A stretch of 64,000 nt of DNA from Planoprotostelium fungivorum (Eukaryota; Evosea; Variosea; Cavosteliida; Cavosteliaceae). Below the pieces are notes generated by a model. It was not told the DNA's origin, made no database searches, and was given only the letters and a program-made list of their open reading frames with translations. The translations under genes were made by a program, and so were the position numbers. This document shows positions 34,791-46,358 of the stretch, piece after piece (within the stretch, counting starts at the first letter, position 1; each line of letters begins with the position of its first letter). Location of the stretch: assembly GCA_003024175.1 (NCBI GenBank), contig MDYQ01000056.1, positions 1 to 64,000 of the forward strand, written 5' to 3'.

Positions 34791-35488
34791 ATGGCCTTCG
34801 CAGCTAAACTCGCCAACCCTGGACCAGCTCTCCAAAAAGTCCTCGAGACTCTCTCAAAGCACAAGAGGGTGCAATACACATTCCCTGGTGCCTCAACAAA
34901 GGCTGCCTCCGAACTGAGAGCTCAGACCGCTCAGTTCGAGAACTGGTTCGAAGTCAATGCACCTCGAACCAAGATCGCCGAGCCTGACTGGGACTCCATG
35001 TCCAAGAAAATCGGTGCCGATGTGACCCAAGAGTTGAAGCTCATCAACCAGAAGGCACGACAGAACATCGCCGAGGCGTCCAAGACCAGAGTTGCACACA
35101 TTGAGAACGATATTCTGGCCCCCATTATCGACGATTTAGAGTCTGTTGTGAGTGAACTCGAATGAACCCCCACAGCTCTGACCTCTCGCAGTACGCCCAA
35201 CTCTTGAAGGACAAGGAGGCCCAAGAGAAGTTGATTGCCGACGAAGAGGCCGCTCTCGAGAAATACCACATTCTGGTGGCCAACCAAGAGAACATCACCA
35301 CCGATGACATTCTGAAGGCCTACCCTCACCTTCTCGATGAGGTTATCGATGATATCGCACACAGCAGGTGAAAACGAAGCGAATCATCTCCTCACATACA
35401 TGTCGATTAGAGACTGAACGAGAACAGATGGGACTTTGAGGCAAACTACCCTGTCGCCGCCGCACAGGAGGCTCCCAAGGCCAAGTAG
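34791..35488 (+). CDS. Mitochondrial ATP synthase subunit d
   Basis: Peripheral-stalk subunit of F1Fo ATP synthase. Three exons. MAFAAKLANPGPALQKVL, then IAEPDWDSMSKKIGADV (family: VDF..YR..I), a long helix (ELKLINQKARQNIAEA), and LLKDKEAQEKLIADEEAAL. The last part, NITTDDILKAYPHLLD then IAHSRWDFEANYP, matches the conserved (L/I)T.DD(L)..  ..P..D..V..(W)D segment of yeast Atp7 and animal ATP5H. Length of about 200 aa is slightly above the family norm. The start codon lies just after ACAAAAGA; no cleavable presequence is needed for this subunit. Convergent with prohibitin-2, whose product is also mitochondrial. Confidence 0.82.
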
Positions 35489-35541
35489 GAGCTCGATGCT
35501 TGCGTGGAACAATAAATCATCAATCAAGTGGATTTATTATT

Positions 35542-36784
35542 CTATTTCTTGTCCTTCTTCACCAGACTAGACTCCTTCAGTCGCACGAAATAGACAACAG
35601 ACGATGATGAGACGTGAGACGATGACGATAACGATGAGAATCAAATGACTCACTCTTCATCGATGAGACCCAATAGAAGGTTGTCCGAGTTCAGAAAGAC
35701 TCTGTTTCCTCCCTTGGATAACGTCTTTGCAATGTCTCTCGCGGCCTCGATTCTTCTCAGGGCAACGAAATTCGGGTTGTCTTGCATGGCGTCTGAGATG
35801 ACTTTGGCAGAGGAGGCCTCTCCCGATGCCAAGATGATGGCACTCTTCTTGTCTTGTTCTGCCTTCTCTACGACAAATTTGGCTCTCTCTGCATCTTGCT
35901 GAGCTACCTGTTGATGATGGTCAGATCCGATCGTGTGATGGTCTTTCGATTTTATTTTGATTTATTGTCGTCTTGGATGATGATCGTAGGACGAAATGTT
36001 TCACCTGCTTGGCCTCTACGGCGTGACTGTATTCCTTGCTGAAGCTGAGATGTGTCTGTATTCCATCAGCTACAGAGGTCATGATCGAGATGCTTTTGAC
36101 TCACGATGGAGACGTCATCGAGGTTGATGTGAAAGTCTTTGGCTCTCTCCACGAGTCTCTCTCGAATCAACGCACTGACCTGTTTTCCATCAGGGGTAAG
36201 AACATGACGTCCATCATCACCTTCTCCCTCTGAGTGATGAGTTGGGAGGCGTTGAACTGGGCGACGACGCCCTTCAAGACCTCATTGGCGATGGAAGGCA
36301 GGACTCTCTCGTCATAATCGGTTCCAAGAGTTCTGTAGATGTGAGGCAGATAAGCCACGTCGGGCTTGGATAACACTCTGAGAGTGATGTTGACCGTCTG
36401 AAGATCTGTTGAACGGATGAATGGACATCACTCTTACGATCGTCACCTTTGCTTCCAGTGGGGGATGTGACTTGTCTGGGAAGACTTCTCACGTTGTAAA
36501 TGATGGGCTTCTCGATGAATGGAATTTTGAGATGGGTTCCTTCATTGTACACCTTGTCTTTTACACCCGTGATACTGTTGAAAATGATGGCTCTGTGACC
36601 TCCATCCACTGCGAGAGAGTGAGAAGATAGAAGGAGAGGGCGATTCACCGTTATAAAAGGAAGAGTAAGCAGCCAGAACGAGACCTCCCAAACCCAATGC
36701 AGCCGCACCAAAGAGACCACCGCCTGTGACGGCCGCTCTCGCATTCGAGCTCTTTAGAGTCTTGGACAAACTTCGCATATCCAT
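35542..36784 (-). CDS. PHB2: Prohibitin-2 (mitochondrial inner membrane scaffold)
   Basis: Ring-forming inner-membrane chaperone/scaffold with prohibitin-1. [16 protein letters not shown], a membrane segment ([19 protein letters not shown]), then [144 protein letters not shown] and [14 protein letters not shown], all PHB2 hallmarks ([10 protein letters not shown]). The last intron (GTGAGTCATT..GTCTAG) restores the PHB2-like end IDEDLVKKDKK then TAG at 35542; reading through it stops at LIDEE instead. Seven exons. Confidence 0.93.
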
Positions 36785-36877
36785 GGTGCCGGTGTTGATG
36801 TGATGTGATCAGATGGGGGTCGTGTGCGTTGTAGTTGTTCCAATCAATGATGTGATCACTGTCACAAACAGACGGAG
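36785..36877. promoter_or_regulatory. Compact bidirectional promoter, prohibitin-2 / SMYD
   Basis: Only 93 bp between divergent start codons; both must be driven from here or from overlapping upstream exons. Confidence 0.4.
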
Positions 36878-38708
36878 ATGGAGGGCCTGTTAGAAGGGAA
36901 TCATGACGTTAGTCTAGAACAAGACGAAGTGAAAGGACGAACTGTGATTAGTAAGAGATCACTTCAGCCCGGTGATCGATAGATACACCATTTCGCGCCT
37001 CTCATACAACACAGGTGATATCGTCCTTCACTGCCAACCTCTCGTTGCGGGTGATTTCCATCATCCAAATGTACATATCTCTAACGGACGACATCAGTCC
37101 CCAATGCAGAGAACCATCAGCTCTGTTCTCGCTGCTTTCGCCAAGCGGCCAAACCTCTTCGGTGCTCTCGTTGCAAGATGATCTTCTATTGCGGATCAAA
37201 TTGTCAAAAGAAAGACTGGACCTCTTTCCACAAGAGAGAGTGTCCCCTTCTGGCGGCCGTACACTCTCAGATCGTCCCGCCGACCATTCGGTTGCTGGGA
37301 AGATTGGCAATCGCCATGGTGGACCGACCATCATCGAGAGAAGTGGTGAGCGAATCCTCTTCTTCCACTCGATCTTCGTCACCAAAGTACAGACCGATCG
37401 CATCTGATCAACGAGGGTAAATGAGACGCAGGTAGATCACATGATGGATCACAGAGGAAAATGGACCGAGAAACAGATGCAAGTCTACGCACAGATGTCC
37501 GTGTTCGCCACACAGTACTTGTCTCCCGATGAGGGCCTCAGAGACTTGTTTCAACATGCATCACACATGATTCGGATCTTCTGCATCTTCTCATGCAACA
37601 ACTTCAATGTGTCGGACCAATCGATGAATCACGTTGGTATCGGTCTGTATCCAGAAGCGGCGCTCATCAATCACTCGTGAGTCATCCTTCACGTCGCATC
37701 TTCCATCGAGATCGAGTTGAACCAAAATGATGGCGATCGATCGATCGATCTGGAAAATGATGATGATGGCAGGTGTGATTGTAATAGTGTCGCAACTTTC
37801 TCTGATGGTGAAGCTTTCATTCGAAGTGTGAAACACATTCCACCAGGCCAAGAGGTGATGGACATCCTCACCATGGCCACCCATTTTCATCATCACCTGA
37901 CACGAACAGATCACCATCAATTACATCGAGTTGGCCTCCAGCAAAGAGAACCGAAACTCCATATTGTCCTCCAACTTTCATTTTGTCTGTCATTGTGATC
38001 TGTGCCAGAGCGGAGGAGACAGAGACGCACGACTGAGCCAACCCTCTTGTAACAAGTGTCGAAGATTTTTGAAACGCGAAGAGGGAGCCTACAGATGTAA
38101 AGTCTGTGCATATTCCATCAGCTCGACCAGATGCGATGATGTGATGGACAAGTGCCGAAACATGAGCGAGAGAGGGGCGACAGGTATGGAAGAGGCCGAC
38201 ACATTTCAGATGACGCTGATGATGTTTGGACAGATCACGTACCATCGTTGAGATCTGCGCTGAAGGAGGGAGAAGAGGTCTTTGGGATATACAACGAATT
38301 TGTCATCTTATTGAAGAATCGATTGATCAAGATGTCGATCGAAGGAAGTCAGTTCCAAGAGGCGACATTGATGTCGGAATCGCTCTTGGAAGCTTACGAA
38401 TGTGAGAAGAACAAGGAGGGATCTTCATGAATCGTTAACTACTTCAGATCTATATCCATCCTATTGGCCGCTGTTGGGTCTTCAGGTGACAAAATGATAT
38501 GAAGTGGTGAATCATCTGATAGTCATTGCAGCTATTCATGCACGCCAAACTGTTGAGATTGGAAGAGAACTGCGATTTGAAACGAGTGTCTGAAATATTG
38601 AGGAGAGCTCATTCCATTCTGATGTCGTCACATGGAAGATGCAAATTGACACTGGAGCTGGATGATCTCTGCAGAGAAACAGAAGCCGAATTAAATCATC
38701 GTCGGTGA
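36878..38708 (+). CDS. SET and MYND domain lysine methyltransferase (SMYD family)
   Basis: Opens MEGLLEGNHDVSLEQDEVKG, RTVISKRSLQPGDIVLHCQP (N-terminal SET strands), then a MYND zinc finger: CSRCFRQAAKPLRCSRC, IFYCGSNCQKKDW, HKRECP, with all eight metal ligands in place. The SET core follows: VGIGLYPEAALINHSCDCN (NHS motif, split by an intron), VKHIPPGQE, ITISYIELASSKENR (Tyr of the active site) and a post-SET cluster FVCHCDLCQSGG..CNKC. The C-terminal third (FQEATLMSESLLEAYE, LFMHAKLLRLEENCD, ILRRAHSILMSSHG) is the TPR-like helical region of SMYD proteins. About eight exons, stop at 38708. Substrate (histone or cytosolic protein) unknown. Confidence 0.88.
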
Positions 38709-39841
38709 CGAGATCAAGCCACGTCTTAATGCGAGCATGTTTCTCTTTCGTTCGTGTCGCGACGCGAAATATCGCAATTCACATTTCTGCGACTCTGAGA
38801 AAGAAAGAAGACGAGGTTTACGTGAGAAGATTTTGTATTGACACCCTCGAGCTCTGGCTCTGGGTGGAGGGCAGCAGTGGTATCGTTGTCTGTACAGTGG
38901 TTGATGCCACGTAGACAGGTCTGCAAGCTATCGTTGGTCGGACTGCCTCATATGGGAAGGCAGCATGCGGTAGACTTCTGTAGTACTGTGCCAGAACCAT
39001 CGGCCGCGTCTCTTCTCTTCTCAGCCTCTTGAATGTTTGGTTGAGTCCCATCATGAACTGTGTCTGGACGGCCTTCAATGATCGAAGTGTCTCTGCTTGT
39101 GTCTTCCTTCTCTTTATCGAGCGAATCTTCTCTCCTTGGCAAGCTCTTGTGGTGTTCATTGTTGTGTGTATGTATAAATTGTGGTGTCTTCTGGACCTGA
39201 TACTGCGAAGCCACATTGTCCTTCTTGCGAGCAAGGAGCAACGGGAGATTGATGGGAGCTTCGCTGTCCAAATCGCCCTCCCACACATCTCGCGCGTGGC
39301 CGCCTCAAACCTGCACGCAAGAAGAGCACTCCTGCTGGCTAAGGTAAAGGGTGTCGAAGTTTGATAGACGTAAGGTGCTGCCGAGGAAAAAAAGTAATCG
39401 AAACCGCGAGGAAAGGTTCTCAGAGAGAGGCTCCTGTCATCTTGCTCAGCGAGAATGAGAATGTTCCTCTCCAAGAGAGCAGGAGTAGACGACACGTGCC
39501 GGGGTGACAAAAGAATGAAAGCTTCGTTAAGTGGGCCATGAGAGCGAATATGACACGATCGGTGTTGGGGTGATCTTCTCGGTGTTCGATTCAAATCTAG
39601 AACCGCTCTTGAGCTCGCCGTTTGTTGAGGCAGATCATCAGCTCAGGTGGGCCGACGACATCTGTTTTCGCATGTTTCTTCGTCTTAATGTTCAACTCCC
39701 GTCAACTTGTGTGAGATCTTCGCAACTCACATCGAGGTCAATTGCCCCTTCATCTTTATATAACATTCCTATATATTCGTCTCTTCTCTCCCCACAAAAT
39801 GGATTTTCCTAGGCAGCTCCGTCACCTCCAGATCTAAAGGT
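38709..39841. other. Long intergenic stretch, no supported gene
   Basis: About 1.1 kb. A minus-strand frame of 258 codons (38818-39594) is unusually long for this intron-rich genome, but its Arg/Ser-rich product has no recognisable domain, so I do not call it. A TATA-like TTTATATAAC lies near 39756. Otherwise nothing seen. Confidence 0.35.
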
Positions 39842-40138
39842 TCATCGTCCGCGCGTCTCTTGGAAAGATTTCAACATCCGGATGATATCATCTCCCTCAA
39901 TCACCTGCTCCTGTATGCGATTGTGTTCATCGATCTCCCACTGAAACTTGGAATCATTCAACCCTAAAGCGCTCGCCACACCTTCAGATAGACGGTCTAG
40001 AACTGTTCGAGTCACATCATCGATGTGCTATCTCATCTCACATTGATAGACCGAAAATGCAGCCTTCTTCGTGAAGCTCCATGCTCTGTTTTCGTGATCA
40101 AGCGCTGCCACTTGTGGTTGCTTCGCATCGTCTCCCAT
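39842..40138 (-). CDS. FAM177-family small protein
   Basis: Two exons. MGDDAKQPQVAALDHENRAW, SFTKKAAFSVYQ, then after a 40-nt intron FLDRLSEGVASALGLNDSK, FQWEIDEHNRIQEQ and MLKSFQETRGR, stop at 39842. FAM177 proteins share W..(x)..F..LGE.(I/L)AS.LG(I/L)..(P/A)KYQYAIDEY.R, and the run LSEGVASALGLNDSKFQWEIDEHNR aligns with it along its whole length. Function of the family is unknown (Golgi/centrosome association reported for animal members). An extra 5' exon is possible since the usual N-terminal IIHF motif is not found; frame is open upstream only to a stop within 40 bases. Confidence 0.7.
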
Positions 40139-40545
40139 CGGGCCGCTGTGGAAGGCTATAAATGACTCGTTCTCAGCACCAGCTCATCTACGCAAGTCGC
40201 GTGGTTCGATCTGGCCCAGAATCTCACACCCCATCTATCCCAGACCTCTTAATCTGTGACAGATGCACATGATATCATCTTCCCTCGTGCAATAAATTGG
40301 ATCTGAAGGAGCTTGCCGAAAACACTTTACTTGGCACTGCGGGGGAGAGTAGCATCACTCAGGTGACGCGATTAGACATTCAGTGGGTCGAAGACAATTG
40401 AACAGGCAGGACACACAATCCATCCGGTCACCATCATCGTCAGAAACTCAACTTTCATACAGACAGGTGAGGCACTGCCTATGAGATGACACGATCGGAT
40501 GGTTCTGAACTGAGACAGACCTTTCATCATTGTAAGACTATTCAC
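40139..40545. promoter_or_regulatory. Divergent intergenic region, FAM177 / PH-SH3 gene
   Basis: About 400 bases, no coding exon recognised, between two divergent genes. Confidence 0.3.
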
Positions 40546-43500
40546 ATGACGGCAACACAGAGACCGAGCAGGGCTACTCTGGGTCTACCAGAAGAGACGA
40601 ACAAACGTAGTTCCATAAGGAATCTTTTTCGTCCCCGATCGAGCTCAGCCGACAGCAAAACTATCAAAAGTGATCTCATTATTCGAATCCCTACACGATG
40701 CATCTTCGCGTCCTCCATAGATGTCGATCGGCCATTCGAACCATCAATGCGCGACTGACGGGTGATCCAGAGGCGGAGATGGTGATTGAAGACGGATGTT
40801 CTAGATACATCTTCAGTTTCTACTCTCTCAGTGTAGAGCTCATACGAGCGTCACGAGTCTTGGCCGCCAAATTGACGGAAGGAGATGATGGGATCAAGCT
40901 CTTAGAGGGACTCAAAGACATCGTCGATTCATTCAAAGCGCTCGTCGTCACATTAGAGACGAGTGAGTCACCTCTCAAATGATCCACGGCTCCATTGTAA
41001 TCCAGATGGAAACTGATCCGATCCAGTGTTTAGAAGGCCCATGGGTTTGGGACAGGCCGTGATGGCCATCAACGCCTGGGATAACAAACTGTCCGCACTA
41101 GCTGCACACGCCAAAGTGATCCCCAGACTTCCACACGAGACACAGAGGACCAAGCTTGTCATCAATCTCATGCGAACAGACGCCTCCCTCTTATCCTCCT
41201 TCCTCTGTATGAATAGCCAAGAACAGAAGGCGGTGAGTCTCATCCATCTCATTTTCAGATGACGGTGATTGAAAGATGATCGCAGGAATTATTGGAGATC
41301 TTGAGAGGCAGCCGCTGGGGTGAAATCAACAAGGCAGACATCGCCAACTACGAAGAACCACAGGTCACTTTCGAGAAAGAAGTCGCCCTGTTAGAGAAGC
41401 AGCTGCCAACTCCCGCCGAGAAAGGTGAAGACATTGTTCGTGCAAAAAAAGTGACCCGAGCAGGGATCGATCCCGAATGGTACGAGAAGAAGGAAGAAGA
41501 GCAGGGAGAGGTGAAGACACCATCACATGGACATTGAGCTCACATTCAAACAGGTACCTACACCACCTCCACTACCTCCAAAAGACTTTCGGGTGAACAT
41601 ATTCATCCGCCACGGTCCGTACTGACTCGCCCAGTCTGTTGAATTTCCAGAGAAGTCGGGCGACTTGCAGATGAAAGTCGAGCAACTGTGGTCCCCCGTT
41701 TTGGTCCGTCTCAATGCCACGAAGCGCCAGTGCAGCATCAAATCGGTGAGTCCCAAATTTATTTTCCCGCGCAAACTCATCCCCCCAGTCTGAATCCCGT
41801 CTCTGGGTCGATTTCACTGGGGCCGTCTTGCAGCCCCATTTAGAATTGAACGGCCAGGAGGAGCCGCTCTGCTTCACCGTCTTCACGACAGACGTCACCA
41901 TCACATTGAGAGCTACCACCACGAAACAGAAGGAAGAATGGACGGAACTACTGCAGAGAGCTTGCGAACCACCACAGCCCGTATTCCTGTGAGTTTAAAT
42001 TTTTAAACAAAAAATATTAAAAAATAAAACTCGGCATTTACGGTGAGCAGTGGTCCACCGTCACCGATTCCTTTGGTGCACAGGAGAGGGACGCGGAGGA
42101 ATATGAAGAGGGGAGGGGCGGCACCAACCATCACGGTATCACCTGGCCCGGAGAATCTGCCTCCTCCTCTGGATTACAACTGCGTGGAGAAACTCATGAT
42201 ATTCGATCGTGACATCTACAACGTTGTAGAGAATCTGTGCAAGGTGGTTGAAATTTCATGGGAATTTCACTGAATATAGACAGACGATCATGGGGTGGGG
42301 AGGGTACAGGAAGAGATACCTCAACGGACCCCGTCGCAGCAGGTAGAATCTTTCTCCAAATTTTCTCCGAAATTTCTCTGAAATTTCGTCGCAGTCGCAC
42401 ACTTCAGTTAGCCGGTGGCAGATTCGTCTGTCACGTGTTGTACGATTACGTGCCACAAGACTCGACCGATCTCGCCCTCGCAAAGAACGACATGGTGGAG
42501 ATCCTAGAGCAGACGGTGAGAAGACGAAGACACGGTATAGAGGATCTCACGTGAATCAGGACGATGGATGGTGCAGGGGATACAACGTCAACACGGGCGA
42601 CACGGGAGTCTTCCCTTCTAATTTCGTTCACTTTCTCGAACATCAGGACACGACGAATCCGGCCATCCTGAGGGAGGAATTACACGCCGAATTCTACAAC
42701 TGGTGATTCTATTTCACTCATCATCATCCACACCATCGACATGATCACGATCATCATGATGACGACGAGAACAGGTTGGATAAATTTCGAAGTGGATTCG
42801 ACGAGATCATTCAGGCCATTCGTACTCAGCCGAGAGCCGAGACCGATGGTATTATCCTTCGTCTACGCAGCATCCTACACAGGTGTGAAGACCCACGAAT
42901 ATCATCTCTCAATCGCATTTTTCAGAGCACAGGAAGGACTGCACGAATTCACAAACGCTCCACTCATGAGCAGTCAAGACATGAGAGTGAGTGTGTCGAC
43001 GTCGAAATTTCGCTGACTTCTCAGGGTCTGATCAATCAGCTGGAGGCTCTGGTGCTACTCTTGCAGTCCACCATCGGATCAGTCTTCATCAAGCGTGTTG
43101 GTGATGATTCACTGACCAACATGGTAAAGACGCACGTGTCTGCCGCCAGGAGGTGAGAAAATCGACAGAAAACTCGCGGAGAATTCAAATGTGTACAGAG
43201 CACTCCACCTGCCGGGGCCACAGACTAGAGCCGAACTCCTGTTCGCATCCACTGAGGTGAGACTTATTGGCTCGTTGTAGTTGTCCGATCTTGACGGTTG
43301 ACCGTTGTAGTTGTCCAAGATTCTGATCAAGACCACGGCGGGTAGCCGATCGAAATTGGCCGAGGGTGCCGTGCAGTGTCTCAACATCTTTGGTTCCGCC
43401 AGTAAGATCTACGACAATGCTCAATTGTCCGACGTGGAGAGGATCATCATGGTGAGACGATCATCATCACGATCACGATCGTCATCATCGCGATCGTCTT

Positions 43501-44066
43501 CCTCCTTCGACTTCGTCTGACTCGTTGTAGACGGACGAAGAGGCATTGAGGGCTGTAATGGACATGGTAGACGTTGCCAACGAGGGTAACTCCGTTTCAG
43601 CGTCCCGCGACTCCGTCGAGATCGTTCTCAATCAGGTATCCATCATTCGTCCATCTACAACCTGCCTGACGCGAACGCAGCTGCAGAGCATCGGCAAGAG
43701 CATCACTGGAGACATCTACACTCCTTCTTTGAGAGATGCCGCCAGCATCTTGTCTTTCCACATCAAGAGGATCAGGGAGATATCTACGATGGTGGACGAG
43801 ACGCAGCAGACGTACAACAACATCAACGTGTTGCTGGAGACCGTGAGGAAATTGGTGCAGAACGTGAAGATCGCCATCGATGAGATGACGGAGGATGAGA
43901 ACCACACGATGGATCTGTATCGATCAACAGAGTCCCTGCTGCATCTGTGTCTCATTCGGGTGAGACATCGTCATCAGATCGAATCACATCCACATCACAA
44001 TGTCACACACAGTGTTCTAAGACATCCTCAGATGCAATTGGTCATCATGGAGGACTTGGACATTGA
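40546..44066 (+). CDS. PH and SH3 domain scaffold with helical N- and C-terminal regions
   Basis: Around 14 exons. N-terminal Ser/Arg-rich leader (MTATQRPSRATLGLP), helical domain (SAIRTINARLTGDPEAEM, YSLSVELIRASRVLAAKL, MGLGQAVMAINAWDNKLSA, ELLEILRGSRWGEIN), then a PH-like domain at about 41540-42000 (SRLWVDFTGAVLQPHLELNG, TVFTTDVTITLRATTTKQKEEW), a Pro-rich linker (GGAAPTITVSPGPENLPPP), an SH3 domain at about 42420-42650 (HVLYDYVPQDSTDLALAKND, WRGYNVNTGDTGVFPSNFV, with ALYDY-like and PSNFV signatures), and a long helical C-terminal (FRSGFDEIIQAIRTQPRA, LINQLEALVLLLQSTIG, ILSFHIKRIREISTMVD, LLETVRKLVQNVKIA). I do not recognise the combination. It suggests a membrane-linked actin or endocytic adaptor. 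Start exon and its first intron are uncertain. Stop TGA after HHGGLGH. Confidence 0.7.
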
Positions 44067-44995
44067 CAAAGAGTCAGTCCACAGGGGCTTCAACATCTGC
44101 GTCTTACTTCTGGGTGTCTTCTGGTCAGGCCTGGGGTCATTGTTGAACCATCACAAGAGAATGTGATGCTGAGTACATAAAATTGTAATGTTCGATTCAT
44201 CGGTTGTCTGATGTGTGCGAATAATCGAACGACAAGAGCCCACGTGTGAGGATGGAGAATCATTCACCGTTGATGTGATATGGTGCCTCATGGCTTTTTA
44301 TTTGTACTTCGTGTCGTGGATGTCTTTGGTTTATGTAAGTCGTCTTCCAATGTGGCGTGGAATATGAGACCTTCTATAGAATCGACTGTTACGGTCATTG
44401 CCGAAATAGTAGATTAGAATCACCATCGACACCACAGCTGCTGACAATCTTCAAGGGTGTCACAGTCTGCATTTCCACACTCTCCATCACAATCTTCTTT
44501 CTCTTTGCATATTTAGACGACAAACAGTTCCAGGCTCACCCTTCGTGACGTTAATGATGGTCGATTTTTCTCCTTCGCCTTCTTTACCGCATACGCTGTG
44601 TTCCTCCTAGCCATGACTTCAGGTCTTTTTAGATATTCTGCATGGTGTTTCTTTCTCCTCAGCCAGGCATCGGTCCTCTCTGTTCTCAACTTATGCCGGT
44701 ATCTCGCATCTGCTGCTTTTTGTTGGTCGCTCCTCTTTCCTTTCACCATTATGGCATCTCTATCGTGATGATGTTGTCGTCGTCAAAATTTTGTAGGGAA
44801 ATTCAGGTTGCAATTATTGATATTTACAACTTGATGTACGCAGCTGTACGTAATTAAGAGGGTGACCTCTCCGTCACGTAGATGAGAATGACCACTTGGC
44901 TTGTTTCTATCACTGTTGATGGAGTCTCATCGTAATTGACACTGTCACTTATTAACGCTCGAGACCGTCGTATACGTCACACGACCCACTGCATC
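44067..44995. other. Intergenic with one possible small gene
   Basis: About 930 bases between convergent genes. Only the 78-codon frame at 44513-44749 looks protein-like. Otherwise AT-richer than the rest, nothing recognised. Confidence 0.3.
44513..44749 (-). CDS. Possible small basic protein, 78 aa
   Basis: MVKGKRSDQQKAADARYRH, then TERTDAWLRRKKHHAEYLK, RNTAYAVKKAKEKN. Highly basic, helical and with natural amino-acid mix, possibly a small nucleic-acid-binding protein. No homologous family recognised and no splice signals support it, so it may be non-coding. Confidence 0.35.
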   Translation of the reverse strand: MVKGKRSDQQKAADARYRHKLRTERTDAWLRRKKHHAEYLKRPEVMARRNTAYAVKKAKEKNRPSLTSRRVSLELFVV

Positions 44996-45850
44996 TCATC
45001 CGTCCCTCTCTTTATCCATATCTACCCACTCGACTTCGCTCAGCCGGTTCAAAAAGGTCTGGAAAGTATGCTGCTCATCACCGACCACATCTCGCTGCAC
45101 CGACACGAACGTCATGCCTTCTGGAGGACGTGAGAAGGGATCGGACTCGAACATTTCTCTCAGAGCGGGAGACTCTGGAAGCCGTTGTCCCGTGGCAGCC
45201 AAGTTCATGCGATGAAGCATCTCTTCTCTTGAGGCGGGGGCCATTCCATCGTCGATGACGGTGTCCACGGGCCGTGTGGAGCGCAGGAGAGAATGGAAGT
45301 CGGTACCAAAGAAGTGTAGAGAGTGAAAGTCGATGGGAGATAAAGGCTGCTCTTGATAATGATATTCCACGAAGCACCATTTGTTGTGATCCAGGTAACT
45401 GACCTGATTGGAATGAGATGGATGGTGATATGACGGAACCCTGATACCAGTCGTTTTAACTTGAGGTTTCGGTGGCGAGCGTAATGGTATCTCCTCATCA
45501 TCTTCTCCCCAATCTTGACGGATCCTCTGCTGGGCTTCCAGAAGAGGCCATCGTGATCGGCCGACGGAACAAATTGGCCTTTGAATAGGTAACATGCAGG
45601 CAATTGAACCAGTTCAGAAGTCGATCGATCTCCGTCATTTCAGATATGGTGATAGATGATGATAATCACCCAAAATGAGAGCCCTCTCCGTTAAATAGTG
45701 AGAAGGATGCAAGTCATTCTGCGACGCGTAGGTCAAAAGTTCCTCGATGAACTCCTTCCACTCGTCGTGGGCCCACGTCAGGTGCCCACCCCCTCTAAAG
45801 AAGTGCCTGTATCGGTCCTCTATAGAGGGGTGCAACAGTATGGACTGCAT
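44996..45850 (-). CDS. Uncharacterised protein, three exons
   Basis: MQSILLHPSIEDRYRHFFRG, LTWAHDEWKEFIEELLTYA, LTERALILG, then after an intron (GTGATTATC..TTCAAAG) GQFVPSADHDGLFWKPSRG, KIGEKMMRRYHYARHRN, and after a second (GTATCAGGG..AATCAG) VSYLDHNKWCFVEYHYQEQ, DFHSLHFFGTDFHSLLRS, REEMLHRMNLAATGQ, FSRPPEGMTFVSVQRD and WVDMDKERDG then TGA. About 250 aa, no signal or membrane segment. Both introns join frames cleanly, which supports a real gene, but I recognise no domain. Slight preference for a mitochondrial or cytosolic soluble protein, unproven. Confidence 0.6.
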
Positions 45851-46010
45851 GGCCCCAGGGGCTTTCTCTATGCCAATGCAAACACTCTCCCTCCTCCGTC
45901 CCGACTGTAAGTCCGCGCGCGTACGTACATCAGATTTCGCCGATTTCTCTACACTGCATAAGTCTTGACGTAGTCATTCATCCTCTTGAGAGTATTTCCG
46001 CGGAATATGT

Positions 46011-46088
46011 TACGGTGATAGATTGCTCCCCAGATACGGTGGTCGTGGTTTCTATGTAAAACGCTACGATAATAGATTGCTCCACACA
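46011..46088. repeat. Short direct repeat, two copies (GATAGATTGCTCC-like)
   Basis: TACGGTGATAGATTGCTCC around 46011-46029 and TACGATAATAGATTGCTCC around 46065-46083, about 54 bp apart. Confidence 0.6.
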
Positions 46089-46161
46089 CGTCTGACAGTT
46101 AAGAGAGCGTAATCACACGGATTCATACTGCCTCTTCAGAGAAAATGATCCGACTTCACTG

Positions 46162-46351
46162 TGTGGGCACAACGCCACCTCTTTTATTAAATCCTGAAGT
46201 GAGATGTAGAACTTCTGAAAGATACAGGGCAACACGGCCACTCTCAAAAAATCTATTCGGGCAATCTTTTGGGCACAACGCCACGACTACTTAGCATCCG
46301 TAAGACATAGAACGTCTGGGCAACACGGTCACTCTTTGAATATCTATTTCG
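46162..46351. repeat. Degenerate ~100-bp direct duplication
   Basis: Left copy 46162-46261 and right copy 46268-46351 share the ordered blocks GGGCACAACGCCAC, TAGAAC(T/G)TCTG, GGGCAACACGG(C/T)CACTCT and ATCTATT. They differ by indels between blocks. Confidence 0.65.
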
Positions 46352-46358
46352 AATGTTT

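Larger units (their letters stand above)
45851..46358. other. Intergenic with degenerate direct repeats
   Basis: Holds the repeats listed at 46011-46088 and 46162-46351. No coding exon. Confidence 0.4.

Noticed and set aside
38818-39594. 258-codon minus-strand open frame
   Set aside because: Long, but Arg/Ser-rich without any domain or splice signals, and overlaps open frames on the other strand; GC-rich DNA can stay open by chance.
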